From Faecalibacter sp. LW9 (lineage in GTDB: Bacteria > Bacteroidota > Bacteroidia > Flavobacteriales > Weeksellaceae): a stretch of DNA of 64,000 bases. The notes below the pieces were generated by a model. That model did not search any database. It was not told the DNA's origin and was given only the letters and a program-made list of their open reading frames with translations. The position numbers and the translations under genes were made by a program. Position 1 is the first letter of the stretch; each line of letters starts with the position of its first letter. Positions 18,367-26,644 of the stretch are shown here, in pieces. The stretch is from NCBI RefSeq assembly GCF_034661295.1, contig NZ_CP141062.1, positions 2,542,001 through 2,606,000 on the forward strand. The letters are read 5' to 3'.

Positions 18367-18398
18367 GAGGCTGTCTCAAAAGACAGTCTCTTTTTTTT
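18367..18398 (+). terminator. Terminator-like hairpin at IS left end
   Basis: GAGGCTGTCT / AGACAGTCTC (18367-18376, 18381-18390, one G-U pair) with loop CAAA and T8. On the plus strand it would end the ICL/PEPM transcript. Confidence 0.7.
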
Positions 18399-18493
18399 GT
18401 ATTTTATCTGATGAATCTAATTTTGTAATTTAATAGTTCAAAATTGAATTAAATAAGCAAAAAATGTAAAAATGATGGTAAAATGAACTTTTT

Positions 18494-19831
18494 TCAGGTG
18501 ATTTTCGCCATTTTCTTTAAGTTATGAGCAATAGCAAGTAAGCCGACTTCAATTTCGACTTTATCAACTCCTCTTAACATAAATCGTTTAAAGTTTTTGT
18601 TGTGTTTTATTTCGGCAAAAACTGGTTCAACATCGTGACATCTTTGTTTTCTGAGTTTGATACCTTTCACTGTATTGAGAAGTTTATATGCTTTTTCTCT
18701 TATTTTAGCCAGTTTGGGATTGCTCTCTGAAGAAGTAATTTGTCCTGATTTTTGATCTTTTCTGAAGTAATTGTATTTTACGTAAGGTTTTATCTTTTTT
18801 GATTTAAGCAAGTTATAATTTTCTTCTGAGCCATAGCCCGCATCGGCTACAAGCTCTTTTGGAGTTCTATGGTAATGCTGCTCAAAACCTGCTAAATGAG
18901 GTTTTAGAGTTTTTGTATCGGTTGGATTATGGTGAATAGAATAATGTAAAATATACTGTTTATTCGTGGAGATTTGCAGATTATAAGCGGGTTTTAGCTG
19001 ACCATTTTTCATATGATCTTCTTTCATTCTCATAAATGTAGCATCTGTATCGGTCTTAGAGTAAGAATTTCTTTGTTGTAAAATCTCTTCTTGTTTTTTG
19101 TATTTTTCTAAATTCTTAGACCAATTTCTCTTTCCATAATTGAGCTTTTGACGAATCTTTGATGGGATTTTTTTATCTTTCAAAACTTCATTTATCTTAT
19201 CAATTGTTTGTGTGACTTTTTCAGAATCGATTTCTTTAAATTCAATATTTTCTGTGTTTTGAAGCTCTTCTTTTGCTACACTTTCTGCGTAATTCCATAA
19301 GTCTTCTAACTGCTCAGAAATTCTAGCTTTGTGTTTTTTAATCGCTCTTCCCCAAACGAATGTATAGCGATTAGCGTTTGCCTCAATCTTAGTCCCATCA
19401 ACAAAAGTGGTTGTTAAACTAACGATTCCTTCTTTTTCTAAAAGCAAGACTATTTGAGTGAATATAGATTTCAGTTTACCTTTTAATCGCTCGCTACGAA
19501 AGCGATTTATCGTATTATGGTCAGGACGATTCATTCCAGAAAGCCACATAAAATGAATATTTTCTTTCAGTGCTTGTTCTAGTTTACGGCTTGAATAAAT
19601 ATTACTTAGGTAGCCATAAATCAACACTTTCAGAAGCATTTTTGGGTGATAAGATGATGTTCCATATGGTTTATAGCTATTAATAAGATTTTTAATTGCT
19701 AAACCATCTATTATATTGGAAATAACTCTAACAGGATGCTTTTCTTCTATCAACTCCGATAAATTTGGAGGAAAAAGCAAATTTTCTTTGGGATTGTAAT
19801 CTTTAAAGACTATTTTCGAACTAGTATACAC
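18494..19831 (-). CDS. IS1182-family transposase
   Basis: A 445-residue DDE transposase. The N-terminal DUF772-like part has PPNLSELIEEKHPVRVISN, then HPKMLLKVLIYGYLSNIYSS and LSGMNRPDHNTINRFRSERL; the catalytic part shows TFVDGTKIEANANRY (first Asp), ELVADAGYGSEENY (second Asp) and RCHDVEPVFAEIKHNKNF (Glu). Length is normal for the family (about 440-520). No frameshift is seen. It reads on the minus strand, away from the paa operon. Confidence 0.95.
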   Translation of the reverse strand: MYTSSKIVFKDYNPKENLLFPPNLSELIEEKHPVRVISNIIDGLAIKNLINSYKPYGTSSYHPKMLLKVLIYGYLSNIYSSRKLEQALKENIHFMWLSGMNRPDHNTINRFRSERLKGKLKSIFTQIVLLLEKEGIVSLTTTFVDGTKIEANANRYTFVWGRAIKKHKARISEQLEDLWNYAESVAKEELQNTENIEFKEIDSEKVTQTIDKINEVLKDKKIPSKIRQKLNYGKRNWSKNLEKYKKQEEILQQRNSYSKTDTDATFMRMKEDHMKNGQLKPAYNLQISTNKQYILHYSIHHNPTDTKTLKPHLAGFEQHYHRTPKELVADAGYGSEENYNLLKSKKIKPYVKYNYFRKDQKSGQITSSESNPKLAKIREKAYKLLNTVKGIKLRKQRCHDVEPVFAEIKHNKNFKRFMLRGVDKVEIEVGLLAIAHNLKKMAKIT

Positions 19832-19887
19832 ACAGCAATTTAATAAAATTGCACCAATTGGGAAAGCTTAGGCTTTCCTTTTTTCTT

Positions 19888-19916
19888 AAAAAAAGCTGTC
19901 TCACTTTTGAGACAGC
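19888..19916 (-). terminator. Terminator-like hairpin at IS right end
   Basis: Perfect stem GCTGTCTCA / TGAGACAGC (19895-19903, 19908-19916), 4-base loop, followed on the minus strand by T7. It is the only terminator seen after the enoyl-CoA hydratase gene that ends the paa operon. Confidence 0.75.
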
Positions 19917-19965
19917 CTCTTTTTCTCATAATAAATAATACAATCAATAAGTGGATATCTTATTT

Positions 19966-20721
19966 TTATTTTGCTTTGAATTTGTTAATTGCGTTAATCG
20001 TAAATTCAGATAAAACCAATTCACCTGATATTTTCGCACGCTCAATTAATAATTCGTCCCAATTTTCTGTTCCTTCCCACGAAACACGTTTTAAATGTTT
20101 CATAGCATCTGGATTCGATCCAGCTAATTTAGTGGCTAACGTTTCAATTGCTGCATCCATATCTTCAGCAGTTTCAAAAACTTCAGCGTATAATCCTTTT
20201 TCTTTTGCCCACTGAGCCGTTTGGAATTCTGTAGCGTTAATTGCCATTTGCGTAAAAGCAGAAGTACCTACTTTACGTTCTACCGCTGGTCCAACCACGA
20301 ATGGTCCGATTCCAACTGCTAATTCTGATAATTTAACAGCAGCGTGTTGTGTCGCAAAAGTATAATCTGCCGCAGAAGCAATTCCAACTCCTCCTCCAAC
20401 AGCTTTTCCTTGTATACGTGCTAAAACGAATTTTGGCGCTTTACGAATCGCGTTGATCACATGAGCAAATCCAGAAAAGAATTCTAATCCAGTTTCACGA
20501 TCTTTGATTGAAATTAATTCATCAAAAGATGCTCCCGCACAGAATGTACGATCTCCTGCACTTTTTAAAACGATCACTTTAACAGCATCATCGTTTCCTA
20601 ATTTTTCAATTTCAGCAGCCAAGTTTCTTAATTGACTTCCTGGCATTGAATTACTTTGGTAGTGGTAAAATTCAATTGTACCAATTCCGTTTTGTATATC
20701 TGACTTTACGTAAGCTTCCAT
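19966..20721 (-). CDS. Enoyl-CoA hydratase/isomerase family protein, probably PaaF role
   Basis: A 251-residue crotonase-fold enzyme: FCAGASFDEL (about residue 61, oxyanion hole), RIQGKAVGGGVGIASAADY (about 103-121, second oxyanion Gly) and ELAVGIGPFVVGPAVERKVG. The canonical catalytic Glu pair is only partly recognisable, so hydratase versus isomerase is unsure. In the phenylacetate pathway a hydratase acting on 2,3-dehydroadipyl-CoA (PaaF) is needed, and no other candidate is in the operon; the sequence also resembles methylglutaconyl-CoA hydratases. Last gene of the operon. Confidence 0.8.
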   Translation of the reverse strand: MEAYVKSDIQNGIGTIEFYHYQSNSMPGSQLRNLAAEIEKLGNDDAVKVIVLKSAGDRTFCAGASFDELISIKDRETGLEFFSGFAHVINAIRKAPKFVLARIQGKAVGGGVGIASAADYTFATQHAAVKLSELAVGIGPFVVGPAVERKVGTSAFTQMAINATEFQTAQWAKEKGLYAEVFETAEDMDAAIETLATKLAGSNPDAMKHLKRVSWEGTENWDELLIERAKISGELVLSEFTINAINKFKAK

Positions 20722-20742
20722 GTCTTAATTTGTTAATGTGAG

Positions 20743-20792
20743 AATGTGATAATGCGCAAATTTAAATTGGCTAATTCACGAATTATCACATT
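20743..20792. repeat. Intercistronic inverted repeat
   Basis: AATGTGATAAT (20743-20753) and its exact complement ATTATCACATT (20782-20792) could form an 11-bp stem with a 28-base loop between paaZ and the downstream hydratase gene. Confidence 0.55.
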
Positions 20793-20807
20793 AAATAATT
20801 AATAAAA

Positions 20808-22859
20808 TTAGTCTTGATTTAATTTTTTAACCATCGTTAAAATTGTCGCGATTCCCACTGTTTCTCCAGTTTCATCGTAGATATCTACTAACCAACGAAC
20901 AATCCCTTTGGCGATATCATTTTCGTCTTTCTTTTCTTGATCAATTTTCTCTTTACATGTAAAACGAACACCGATAGTTGATCCTGGATAAACTGGTTTT
21001 ACGAAACGACACTCATCTAAACCGTAGTTTAATAAAACTGGACCTTTTTTCGCTAAAACGAATAATCCTGCCGCTTTTGATAATAAGTAATATCCGTGTG
21101 CTACATTACGCTCGAAGATCGTTCCTTCTAATGAAGTCGCATCCACGTGTGCATAGAAATTATCTCCTGATAAAGCCGCGAATGCATTGATATCCGATTG
21201 TTGAATTGTGTGTTTAGCCGTAATTAACGTATCTCCAACTTTTACTTCTTCGAAGTGTTTCGCGAATGGATGTTTATCTTCTTCGATGTAATCTGCTCCG
21301 TATTGGTATTGTTGAGTAACAGCAGTTAATTTGTTAGGTGAACCTTGAATAGCCGTACGTTGCATATAGTGTAAAACCCCACGTTTTCCACCCATTTCTT
21401 CTCCACCTCCAGCACGACCTGGACCTCCGTGTACTAATAATGGTAATGGCGAACCGTGACCAGTTGATTCTTTGATACATTCTGCATCTAAAATCACAAT
21501 ACGTCCATGTAATGATCCTGCATTTAAAACAAATTCTGTTGCGATATCGTTATCAGCCGTTACAATTGAACATACTAAAGATCCTTTCCCCATACGAACT
21601 AATTCTACTGCTTCCGCTGTTCCGTTGTATGGAATAATTGTTGAAACAGGTCCGAACGCTTCGATGTTGTGAACATCTGTCTTATTGAATGGATCGTTGT
21701 TTAAGAATAAAATTGGAGAAATGAAAGCGCCTTTGTTTTTATCTGCTCCTTTTACTTCGAAATTATCCAAATCACCAAAAACAATTTCTTGTGTTTTGGC
21801 TAATTCTTCTACTTTTTCACGCACTTCTTTCACTTGCGCAGCACCTGCTAAAGCTCCCATACGAACACCTTCTACATTTGGATCTCCAATTGTAGTTGTA
21901 GATAAACGTTGTCCTAACGCAATTTGTACATCTTCAACTAAATGAGCAGGTACTAATGCACGACGAACAGCAGTACATTTTTGACCTGCTTTCGTAGTCA
22001 TCTCACGTGTAACCTCTTTGATGAAAATATCAAATTCTGGTGAACCTACTTGTACATCTTCTCCTAAAACACACGCATTTAATGAATCTGCTTCTAAGTT
22101 AAATGGAACACCTTCCGAAGCAATACGAGGATGTGCTTTTAACATTTGTCCTGTTGAAGCAGAACCTGTAAATGTGACTACATCTTCCGACTCTACATAA
22201 TCTAAAATTCCGTTGGCAGAACCTGTAATTAATTGTAAAGCTCCTTCTGGTAAAATGTTAGATTCGATGATCGCACGAACTACAGTTTCCGTTAAGAAAG
22301 AAGTAATAGTTGCTGGTTTAACGATGGCTGGTACACCTGCTAAAAAGTTAACCGCAATTTTTTCTAACATTCCCCAAACTGGGAAGTTGAAGGCATTGAT
22401 ATGAATCGCAACCCCACGTTTTGGCGTTAATATATGTGTTCCTAAGAATGTCCCATTCTTAGAAATTTTATGTGTTTCTCCTTCTACATAAAAAGGTTGA
22501 TCTCCGAATTGGCGACGTAACGATGCGTTCGCAAATAAGTTACCGATACCCCCTTCGATATCCACCCAAGAATCTGCACGTGTTGCTCCAGTTGCCCAAG
22601 AAACCGTGTAGAATTCCTCTTTTCTTTCCATTAGGTATAACGCTAATTTCTTTAACATTAATCCTCTTTCTTGGAAAGTCATTTTACGTAATTTTGGTCC
22701 TCCAACCGTACGCGCATAATCCATCATCGCACCGAAATCTAATCCTGCCGATGATGCGGTTGCGATTTGGTCACCCGTAATCGCATTATATAACATTTGC
22801 CCTTCAGACGAACCTTTTGTCCATTGTCCTAACGCATAATTTTCTAATTGATTAGCCAT
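20808..22859 (-). CDS. paaZ: PaaZ, oxepin-CoA hydrolase / semialdehyde dehydrogenase
   Basis: A 683-residue bifunctional enzyme of phenylacetate breakdown. Residues 1-520 are an aldehyde dehydrogenase with HINAFNFPVWG (152-162), Glu256 in FNLEADSLN and Cys295 in GQKCTAVRR. Residues 540-683 are a MaoC-like hydratase domain (INAFAALSGDNFYAHVDA, VAHGYYLLSKA). The C-terminal part opens the oxepin-CoA ring and the N-terminal part oxidises the resulting aldehyde to 3-oxo-5,6-dehydrosuberyl-CoA, so both active sites appear intact. Length equals the family norm. It is preceded by a short tandem repeat region. Confidence 0.96.
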   Translation of the reverse strand: MANQLENYALGQWTKGSSEGQMLYNAITGDQIATASSAGLDFGAMMDYARTVGGPKLRKMTFQERGLMLKKLALYLMERKEEFYTVSWATGATRADSWVDIEGGIGNLFANASLRRQFGDQPFYVEGETHKISKNGTFLGTHILTPKRGVAIHINAFNFPVWGMLEKIAVNFLAGVPAIVKPATITSFLTETVVRAIIESNILPEGALQLITGSANGILDYVESEDVVTFTGSASTGQMLKAHPRIASEGVPFNLEADSLNACVLGEDVQVGSPEFDIFIKEVTREMTTKAGQKCTAVRRALVPAHLVEDVQIALGQRLSTTTIGDPNVEGVRMGALAGAAQVKEVREKVEELAKTQEIVFGDLDNFEVKGADKNKGAFISPILFLNNDPFNKTDVHNIEAFGPVSTIIPYNGTAEAVELVRMGKGSLVCSIVTADNDIATEFVLNAGSLHGRIVILDAECIKESTGHGSPLPLLVHGGPGRAGGGEEMGGKRGVLHYMQRTAIQGSPNKLTAVTQQYQYGADYIEEDKHPFAKHFEEVKVGDTLITAKHTIQQSDINAFAALSGDNFYAHVDATSLEGTIFERNVAHGYYLLSKAAGLFVLAKKGPVLLNYGLDECRFVKPVYPGSTIGVRFTCKEKIDQEKKDENDIAKGIVRWLVDIYDETGETVGIATILTMVKKLNQD

Positions 22860-22892
22860 TTTTTATGTTGTTTGTTGTGTTTTTAAAGTTTT

Positions 22893-22930
22893 AAGTCATA
22901 AGTAGTAAGTCATAAGTAGTAAGTTATAAG
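22893..22930. repeat. Short tandem repeat upstream of paaZ
   Basis: Unit AAGTCATAAGTAGT occurs twice exactly (22893-22906, 22907-22920) and a third partial copy AAGTTATAAG follows. Similar motifs reappear inverted at 22935-22965 (ACTTAATACGTAAAACTTAC). Confidence 0.7.
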
Positions 22931-22971
22931 TTTTATTTTACTTAATACGTAAAACTTACAACGTAATACAT

Positions 22972-23565
22972 TTATTTCGTTTCATTCCACGTCTTATAAT
23001 TACTCGCCATCGACTCGTAATAATAATCTGGAACTTCGGTTAATGGTTCACAAGGTTTTAAACTTTCGTGACAATCGCTTGGCAATTGCATATATTGTTG
23101 AGTCCCTTGATCTTTCCATTCAATCATTTGATCTGAAACTTGTTTTACGATTTTCGCCGGATTGCCCACCACTACACTTCGTGTTGGAATATGTGTATCT
23201 GCTTTTACAAAAGCTAAAGCTCCGATGATACATTCATCTTCAATCACCACATTGTCCATGACAACCGCATTCATTCCAACCATACAATTACGTCCGATTG
23301 TAGCGCCGTGAATAATGGCACCGTGACCGATATGTGCTTTTTCTTTTAAGCGAACCGTTGTTCCTGGAAACATATGAATCGTACAATTCTCTTGTACATT
23401 GCAATTATCTTCGATGATAATTTGTCCCCAATCGCCACGTAACGCACATCCTGGACCGATGTATACATCTTTTCCGATAATCACATTACCTGTCACCACT
23501 GCTTGTGGGTGAATAAAAGCCGTTGGATGAACGACTGGTTTGTATCCTTTGAATTCGTAAATCAT
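22972..23565 (-). CDS. paaY: PaaY-like left-handed beta-helix protein
   Basis: A 197-residue hexapeptide-repeat protein of the gamma-carbonic anhydrase class: VHPTAFIHPQAVVTGNVIIG, RGDWGQIIIEDNCNVQENC, MFPGTTVRLKEKAHIGHGAI and IIGALAFVKADTHI. His residues at HMFPG, HIGHG and the nearby His would hold the metal. PaaY is a housekeeping thioesterase/detoxifying enzyme of the phenylacetate pathway that hydrolyses dead-end CoA thioesters. Position between paaJ and paaZ and the C-terminal 40-residue extension agree with PaaY. Confidence 0.88.
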   Translation of the reverse strand: MIYEFKGYKPVVHPTAFIHPQAVVTGNVIIGKDVYIGPGCALRGDWGQIIIEDNCNVQENCTIHMFPGTTVRLKEKAHIGHGAIIHGATIGRNCMVGMNAVVMDNVVIEDECIIGALAFVKADTHIPTRSVVVGNPAKIVKQVSDQMIEWKDQGTQQYMQLPSDCHESLKPCEPLTEVPDYYYESMASNYKTWNETK

Positions 23566-23605
23566 ATTTATTAGATTTGAGATGTTAGTTATTAATTTTG
23601 AAAAA

Positions 23606-23733
23606 CGTCATTTCGAGTGAATGTTTAATTTTTATATTGAACATTAGTATCGAGAAATAAGATGTTTTTCAAATCATTTCGTCTAACTTCTCGATAAAAT
23701 TTTTAGATGAGCTAAAAATCACTCGAAGTGACG
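23606..23733. repeat. MITE-like nested inverted repeat
   Basis: CGTCATTTCGAGTGA (23606-23620) is matched by TCACTCGAAGTGACG (23719-23733) with one mismatch, and an inner pair TATCGAGAA / TTCTCGATA lies at 23648-23656 and 23688-23696. The 128-bp unit fills the paaJ-paaY gap. Such TCATTTCGAG-type elements are common intergenic repeats in Flavobacteriia. Confidence 0.65.
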
Positions 23734-23764
23734 AAATAAAATTCTAATAATCTACCATCTATTT

Positions 23765-24970
23765 TTACGCTCTTTCAATAATTACTGCATATCCTTGTCC
23801 TAAACCGATACACATTGTTACCAATGCATAACGTTTACCTGTTGCTTGTAATTCGTAAGCTGCAGAGTTTAAGATACGCGCTCCTGACATTCCAAGTGGA
23901 TGACCTAAAGCAATTGCACCACCATTTGGATTAATACGAGGGTCATTATCGGCTAAACCTAAGGCACGCGTACACGCTAAAGATTGTGCAGCAAAAGCCT
24001 CGTTTAATTCGATAACATCAATATCATTCATCGTTAATCCCGCTTTTTCTAAAGCAATTTTAGATGCATTAACTGGTCCAATACCCATAATACGAGGTTC
24101 AACTCCAGCAACACCAGAAGAAACAATTCTTGCCATTGGTGTTAATCCAAAATCTTTAATCGCTTGTTCTGATGCTAAAATATTCGCTGCAGCACCATCA
24201 TTTAACCCAGAAGCATTTCCCGCCGTTACAGTTCCATCTGCTTTAAAAGCTGGACGTAACTTTGATAATATCTCCATTGTTGTATTGTTCTTTGGAAATT
24301 CGTCTGTATCAAAAATGATTGGATCACCTTTACGTTGAGGAATAATAACAGGAACAATTTCCTTTGCTAAACGACCGTTGGCTTGAGCAGCAGCTGTTTT
24401 TTGTTGAGACCATACGGCAAATAAATCTTGATCTTCACGAGAAATATTATCACGTTCCGCTAAGTTTTCTGCTGTATTTCCCATTCCGTCAACACCCCAC
24501 ATTTCTTTCATTTTAGGGTTGATAAAACGCCATCCGAACGTAGAATCATAAATCTGAGCATCTCCACCAAATGGAGAAGCTGATTTTGAAACCACTAAAG
24601 GGGCGCGCGTCATCGACTCTACTCCTCCTGAAATCATTAATTGTGCATCTCCTACTTGAATCGCTCGTGATGCTGCAATGGCTGCAGATAATCCTGAAGC
24701 ACATAAACGGTTGACTGTTTCACCTGGAACAGTATAAGGTAATCCCGACAATAAAGCCGACATACGTGCGATATTTCGATTATCTTCTCCCGCTTGATTG
24801 GCATTCCCGAAAATTACATCGTAAAATGCAGCAGGATCGATTGATGGGTTTCTTTTTAATAATTCAGCGATTACCATTGCTCCCATATCATCTGGGCGTA
24901 CAGCAGCTAATCCACCTTTTAATTTACCAATTGGAGTTCTTACTCCGTCAATAATATATGTTTGGTTCAT
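23765..24970 (-). CDS. paaJ: Thiolase PaaJ (3-oxoadipyl-CoA / 3-oxo-5,6-dehydrosuberyl-CoA thiolase)
   Basis: A 401-residue acetyl-CoA acyltransferase. The nucleophile is Cys90 in ETVNRLCASGLSAAIAA, with His in PNGGAIALGHPLGMSG near 355 and the second Cys in LVTMCIGLGQG near 386. ELNEAFAAQSLACTRALGLA is the usual thiolase signature. In this operon it would carry out both beta-ketothiolase steps that release acetyl-CoA and succinyl-CoA. Length is normal. Confidence 0.94.
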   Translation of the reverse strand: MNQTYIIDGVRTPIGKLKGGLAAVRPDDMGAMVIAELLKRNPSIDPAAFYDVIFGNANQAGEDNRNIARMSALLSGLPYTVPGETVNRLCASGLSAAIAASRAIQVGDAQLMISGGVESMTRAPLVVSKSASPFGGDAQIYDSTFGWRFINPKMKEMWGVDGMGNTAENLAERDNISREDQDLFAVWSQQKTAAAQANGRLAKEIVPVIIPQRKGDPIIFDTDEFPKNNTTMEILSKLRPAFKADGTVTAGNASGLNDGAAANILASEQAIKDFGLTPMARIVSSGVAGVEPRIMGIGPVNASKIALEKAGLTMNDIDVIELNEAFAAQSLACTRALGLADNDPRINPNGGAIALGHPLGMSGARILNSAAYELQATGKRYALVTMCIGLGQGYAVIIERA

Positions 24971-24998
24971 TTTTATTTCGTTTAAAGGTTAACGGTTT

Positions 24999-25044
24999 AA
25001 GCTTAACGAAAATCGTTTAGCGTTCACCGTATAACGTTAAGCTT
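24999..25044. repeat. Intercistronic hairpin between paaI and paaJ
   Basis: AAGCTTAACG (24999-25008) and CGTTAAGCTT (25035-25044) are exact complements; the right arm overlaps the paaI stop codon at 25037. The unit resembles degenerate copies of AACGGTTAAGC-type repeats around it. Confidence 0.6.
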
Positions 25045-25453
25045 CTTCAATCAAAGGTTTACCTGTTCTAAAGCAAGTTCCTTTAAATAAAGCAATTAAT
25101 TCGTTGTGTTGATTTGTAACTTTGATGTCGTAAATTCCTGTACGTTTAGTCGACGAAACTTCTTGTGATTCTATTGTAAAAACATCACCTTCTCGACCTG
25201 CTTTGGTAAATGAAATATGAACATCTAAAGCAACAGATATATTGTTGTACATGTTACACGAAAAAGCAAAAGCTGAATCCGCCATGGCAAACGTTACACC
25301 TCCGTGGACAGATCCAACACCATTCATCATTTCAGGACGAATCTTAGCTTGTAATTTAGCATATCCTTCACGTACATCAAGTACTTCTAAACCTAACCAT
25401 TCACTAAATTTATCGTGATCAGTCATTGCTTTTAATAATTTTTGAGAATCCAT
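25037..25453 (-). CDS. paaI: Hydroxyphenylacetyl-CoA thioesterase PaaI
   Basis: A 138-residue hotdog-fold thioesterase: MMNGVGSVHGGVTFAMADSA contains the HGG loop and the catalytic Asp, and VALDVHISFTKAGREGD follows. PaaI removes CoA from stalled ring-hydroxylated intermediates. Length and position (between paaH and paaJ) match the family. The start at 25453 is the only good one. Confidence 0.93.
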   Translation of the reverse strand: MDSQKLLKAMTDHDKFSEWLGLEVLDVREGYAKLQAKIRPEMMNGVGSVHGGVTFAMADSAFAFSCNMYNNISVALDVHISFTKAGREGDVFTIESQEVSSTKRTGIYDIKVTNQHNELIALFKGTCFRTGKPLIEEA

Positions 25454-25483
25454 TTTATTTGTGGTTTTGGAATGTGATAAATT

Positions 25484-26641
25484 TTAGTAGAATGTTTGGT
25501 TGGCTTTCACCATATTTCGAATAATTGGACTTAAACGGTAACGGTCTTCGTGGTAATAATTGTACAATTCATCTAAATCGTTTTGTACATTTTCGATGCC
25601 GTACTCATCGGCTCATTGTAATAATCCTTTTGGATAATTCACGCCTTTTGTCATGGCTGTATCTAAATCTTCTTTCGTCGCAATGTTTAAGAATAAAGCA
25701 TCTGCAGCTTCGTTGATTAACATCACTAAAATACGTTTAAAGATTTTTTCTAATAACGCTTGATCTTGAGAAGGCTCGTTTTTCGTTGCTCCTTCTGCAT
25801 AGTTGTAAAATCCACGTCCAGATTTACGACCATAGAATCCAGCTTCGAATAAACGTTTTTGAGAAAACGATGGTTTGAAACGTGGATCGTAAAAGAATGA
25901 TTCGAATACCGATTCAGTTACACGATAATTGACATCGTGACCAATGAAATCCATTAATTCGAAAGGTCCCATACGAAAACCTCCGACAGAAGTCATCGCA
26001 TAATCAATGGTTTCAGCATCAGCAACACCTTCTTCTAATAAACGAATAGCTTCGCTATAGAATGGACGCGCTACACGATTCACGATAAATCCAGGCGTAT
26101 CTTTAGTGATGACAGGTAATTTACCTACCGATTGAATTAAAGTTTTAATTTCTTCTGCTAACCCTTCACGTGTTTGTACGGCTGGGATAATTTCAACCAA
26201 AGCCATTAATGGTGCTGGATTGAAAAAATGAATTCCAATTACACGCTCAGGTTTTGTACATGCAGAAGCAATTGAAGCAATAGATAAAGAGGAAGTGTTT
26301 GAGGCTAAAATACAGTTCTCAGAAACAATTTCTTCTACGTTTTTAAAAACCGTTTTTTTTATCTCTAAATTTTCAATGATTGCTTCAATAATTAAATCAC
26401 ATGAAGCAAAAGCATTTAAATCACCAGCATATTCAATGTTATTTTGAATTTCTTGTGCTTTTTCTGCAGTATATTTTTCCTTAGCCACTAACTTTTCGAA
26501 AGTCTTTGCTAAGTTTTGTTTTGAACGATCTAATGCGTCTTGATTGGTATCGTATAAAACTACGGAATGTCCTGATTGAGCAAATACTTGAGCAATTCCA
26601 GAACCCATGGCTCCACCACCAATAATACCTATATTTTTCAT
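25484..26641 (-). pseudogene. paaH: 3-hydroxyacyl-CoA dehydrogenase PaaH with premature TGA
   Basis: The frame from 26641 encodes an NAD-dependent dehydrogenase: GIIGGGAMGSGIAQ (Rossmann loop, 5-18), LASNTSSLSI, VIGIHFFNPAP (catalytic His) and DTPGFIVNRV. It oxidises 3-hydroxyadipyl-CoA. At residue 343 the frame meets TGA (25613-25615); beyond it the same frame continues as ADEYGIENVQNDLDELYNYY and HEDRYRLSPIIRNMVKAN to TAA at 25484. Homologues read GLL-x-WADE here, so TGG to TGA is the obvious change. The stop removes the last 42 residues of the dimerisation domain; a truncated protein might keep some activity. It may also be a sequence error. It starts 3 bases after paaG. Confidence 0.88.
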
Positions 26642-26644
26642 TTC

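Larger units (their letters stand above)
18362..19924 (-). mobile_element. IS1182-family insertion sequence, complete
   Basis: An element of about 1.56 kb bounded by terminal inverted repeats sharing GAGGCTGTCTCAAAAG plus flanking A/T (left 18362-18382, right 19904-19924), with one intact transposase gene inside. It sits between convergent genes, 116 bases past the ICL/PEPM stop and 42 bases from the stop of the enoyl-CoA hydratase gene. A target duplication is not obvious. The element appears intact and possibly recent. Confidence 0.85.

Noticed and set aside
22893-22930. CRISPR array
   Set aside because: Two and a half 14-base direct repeats without spacers, and no cas genes in the window.
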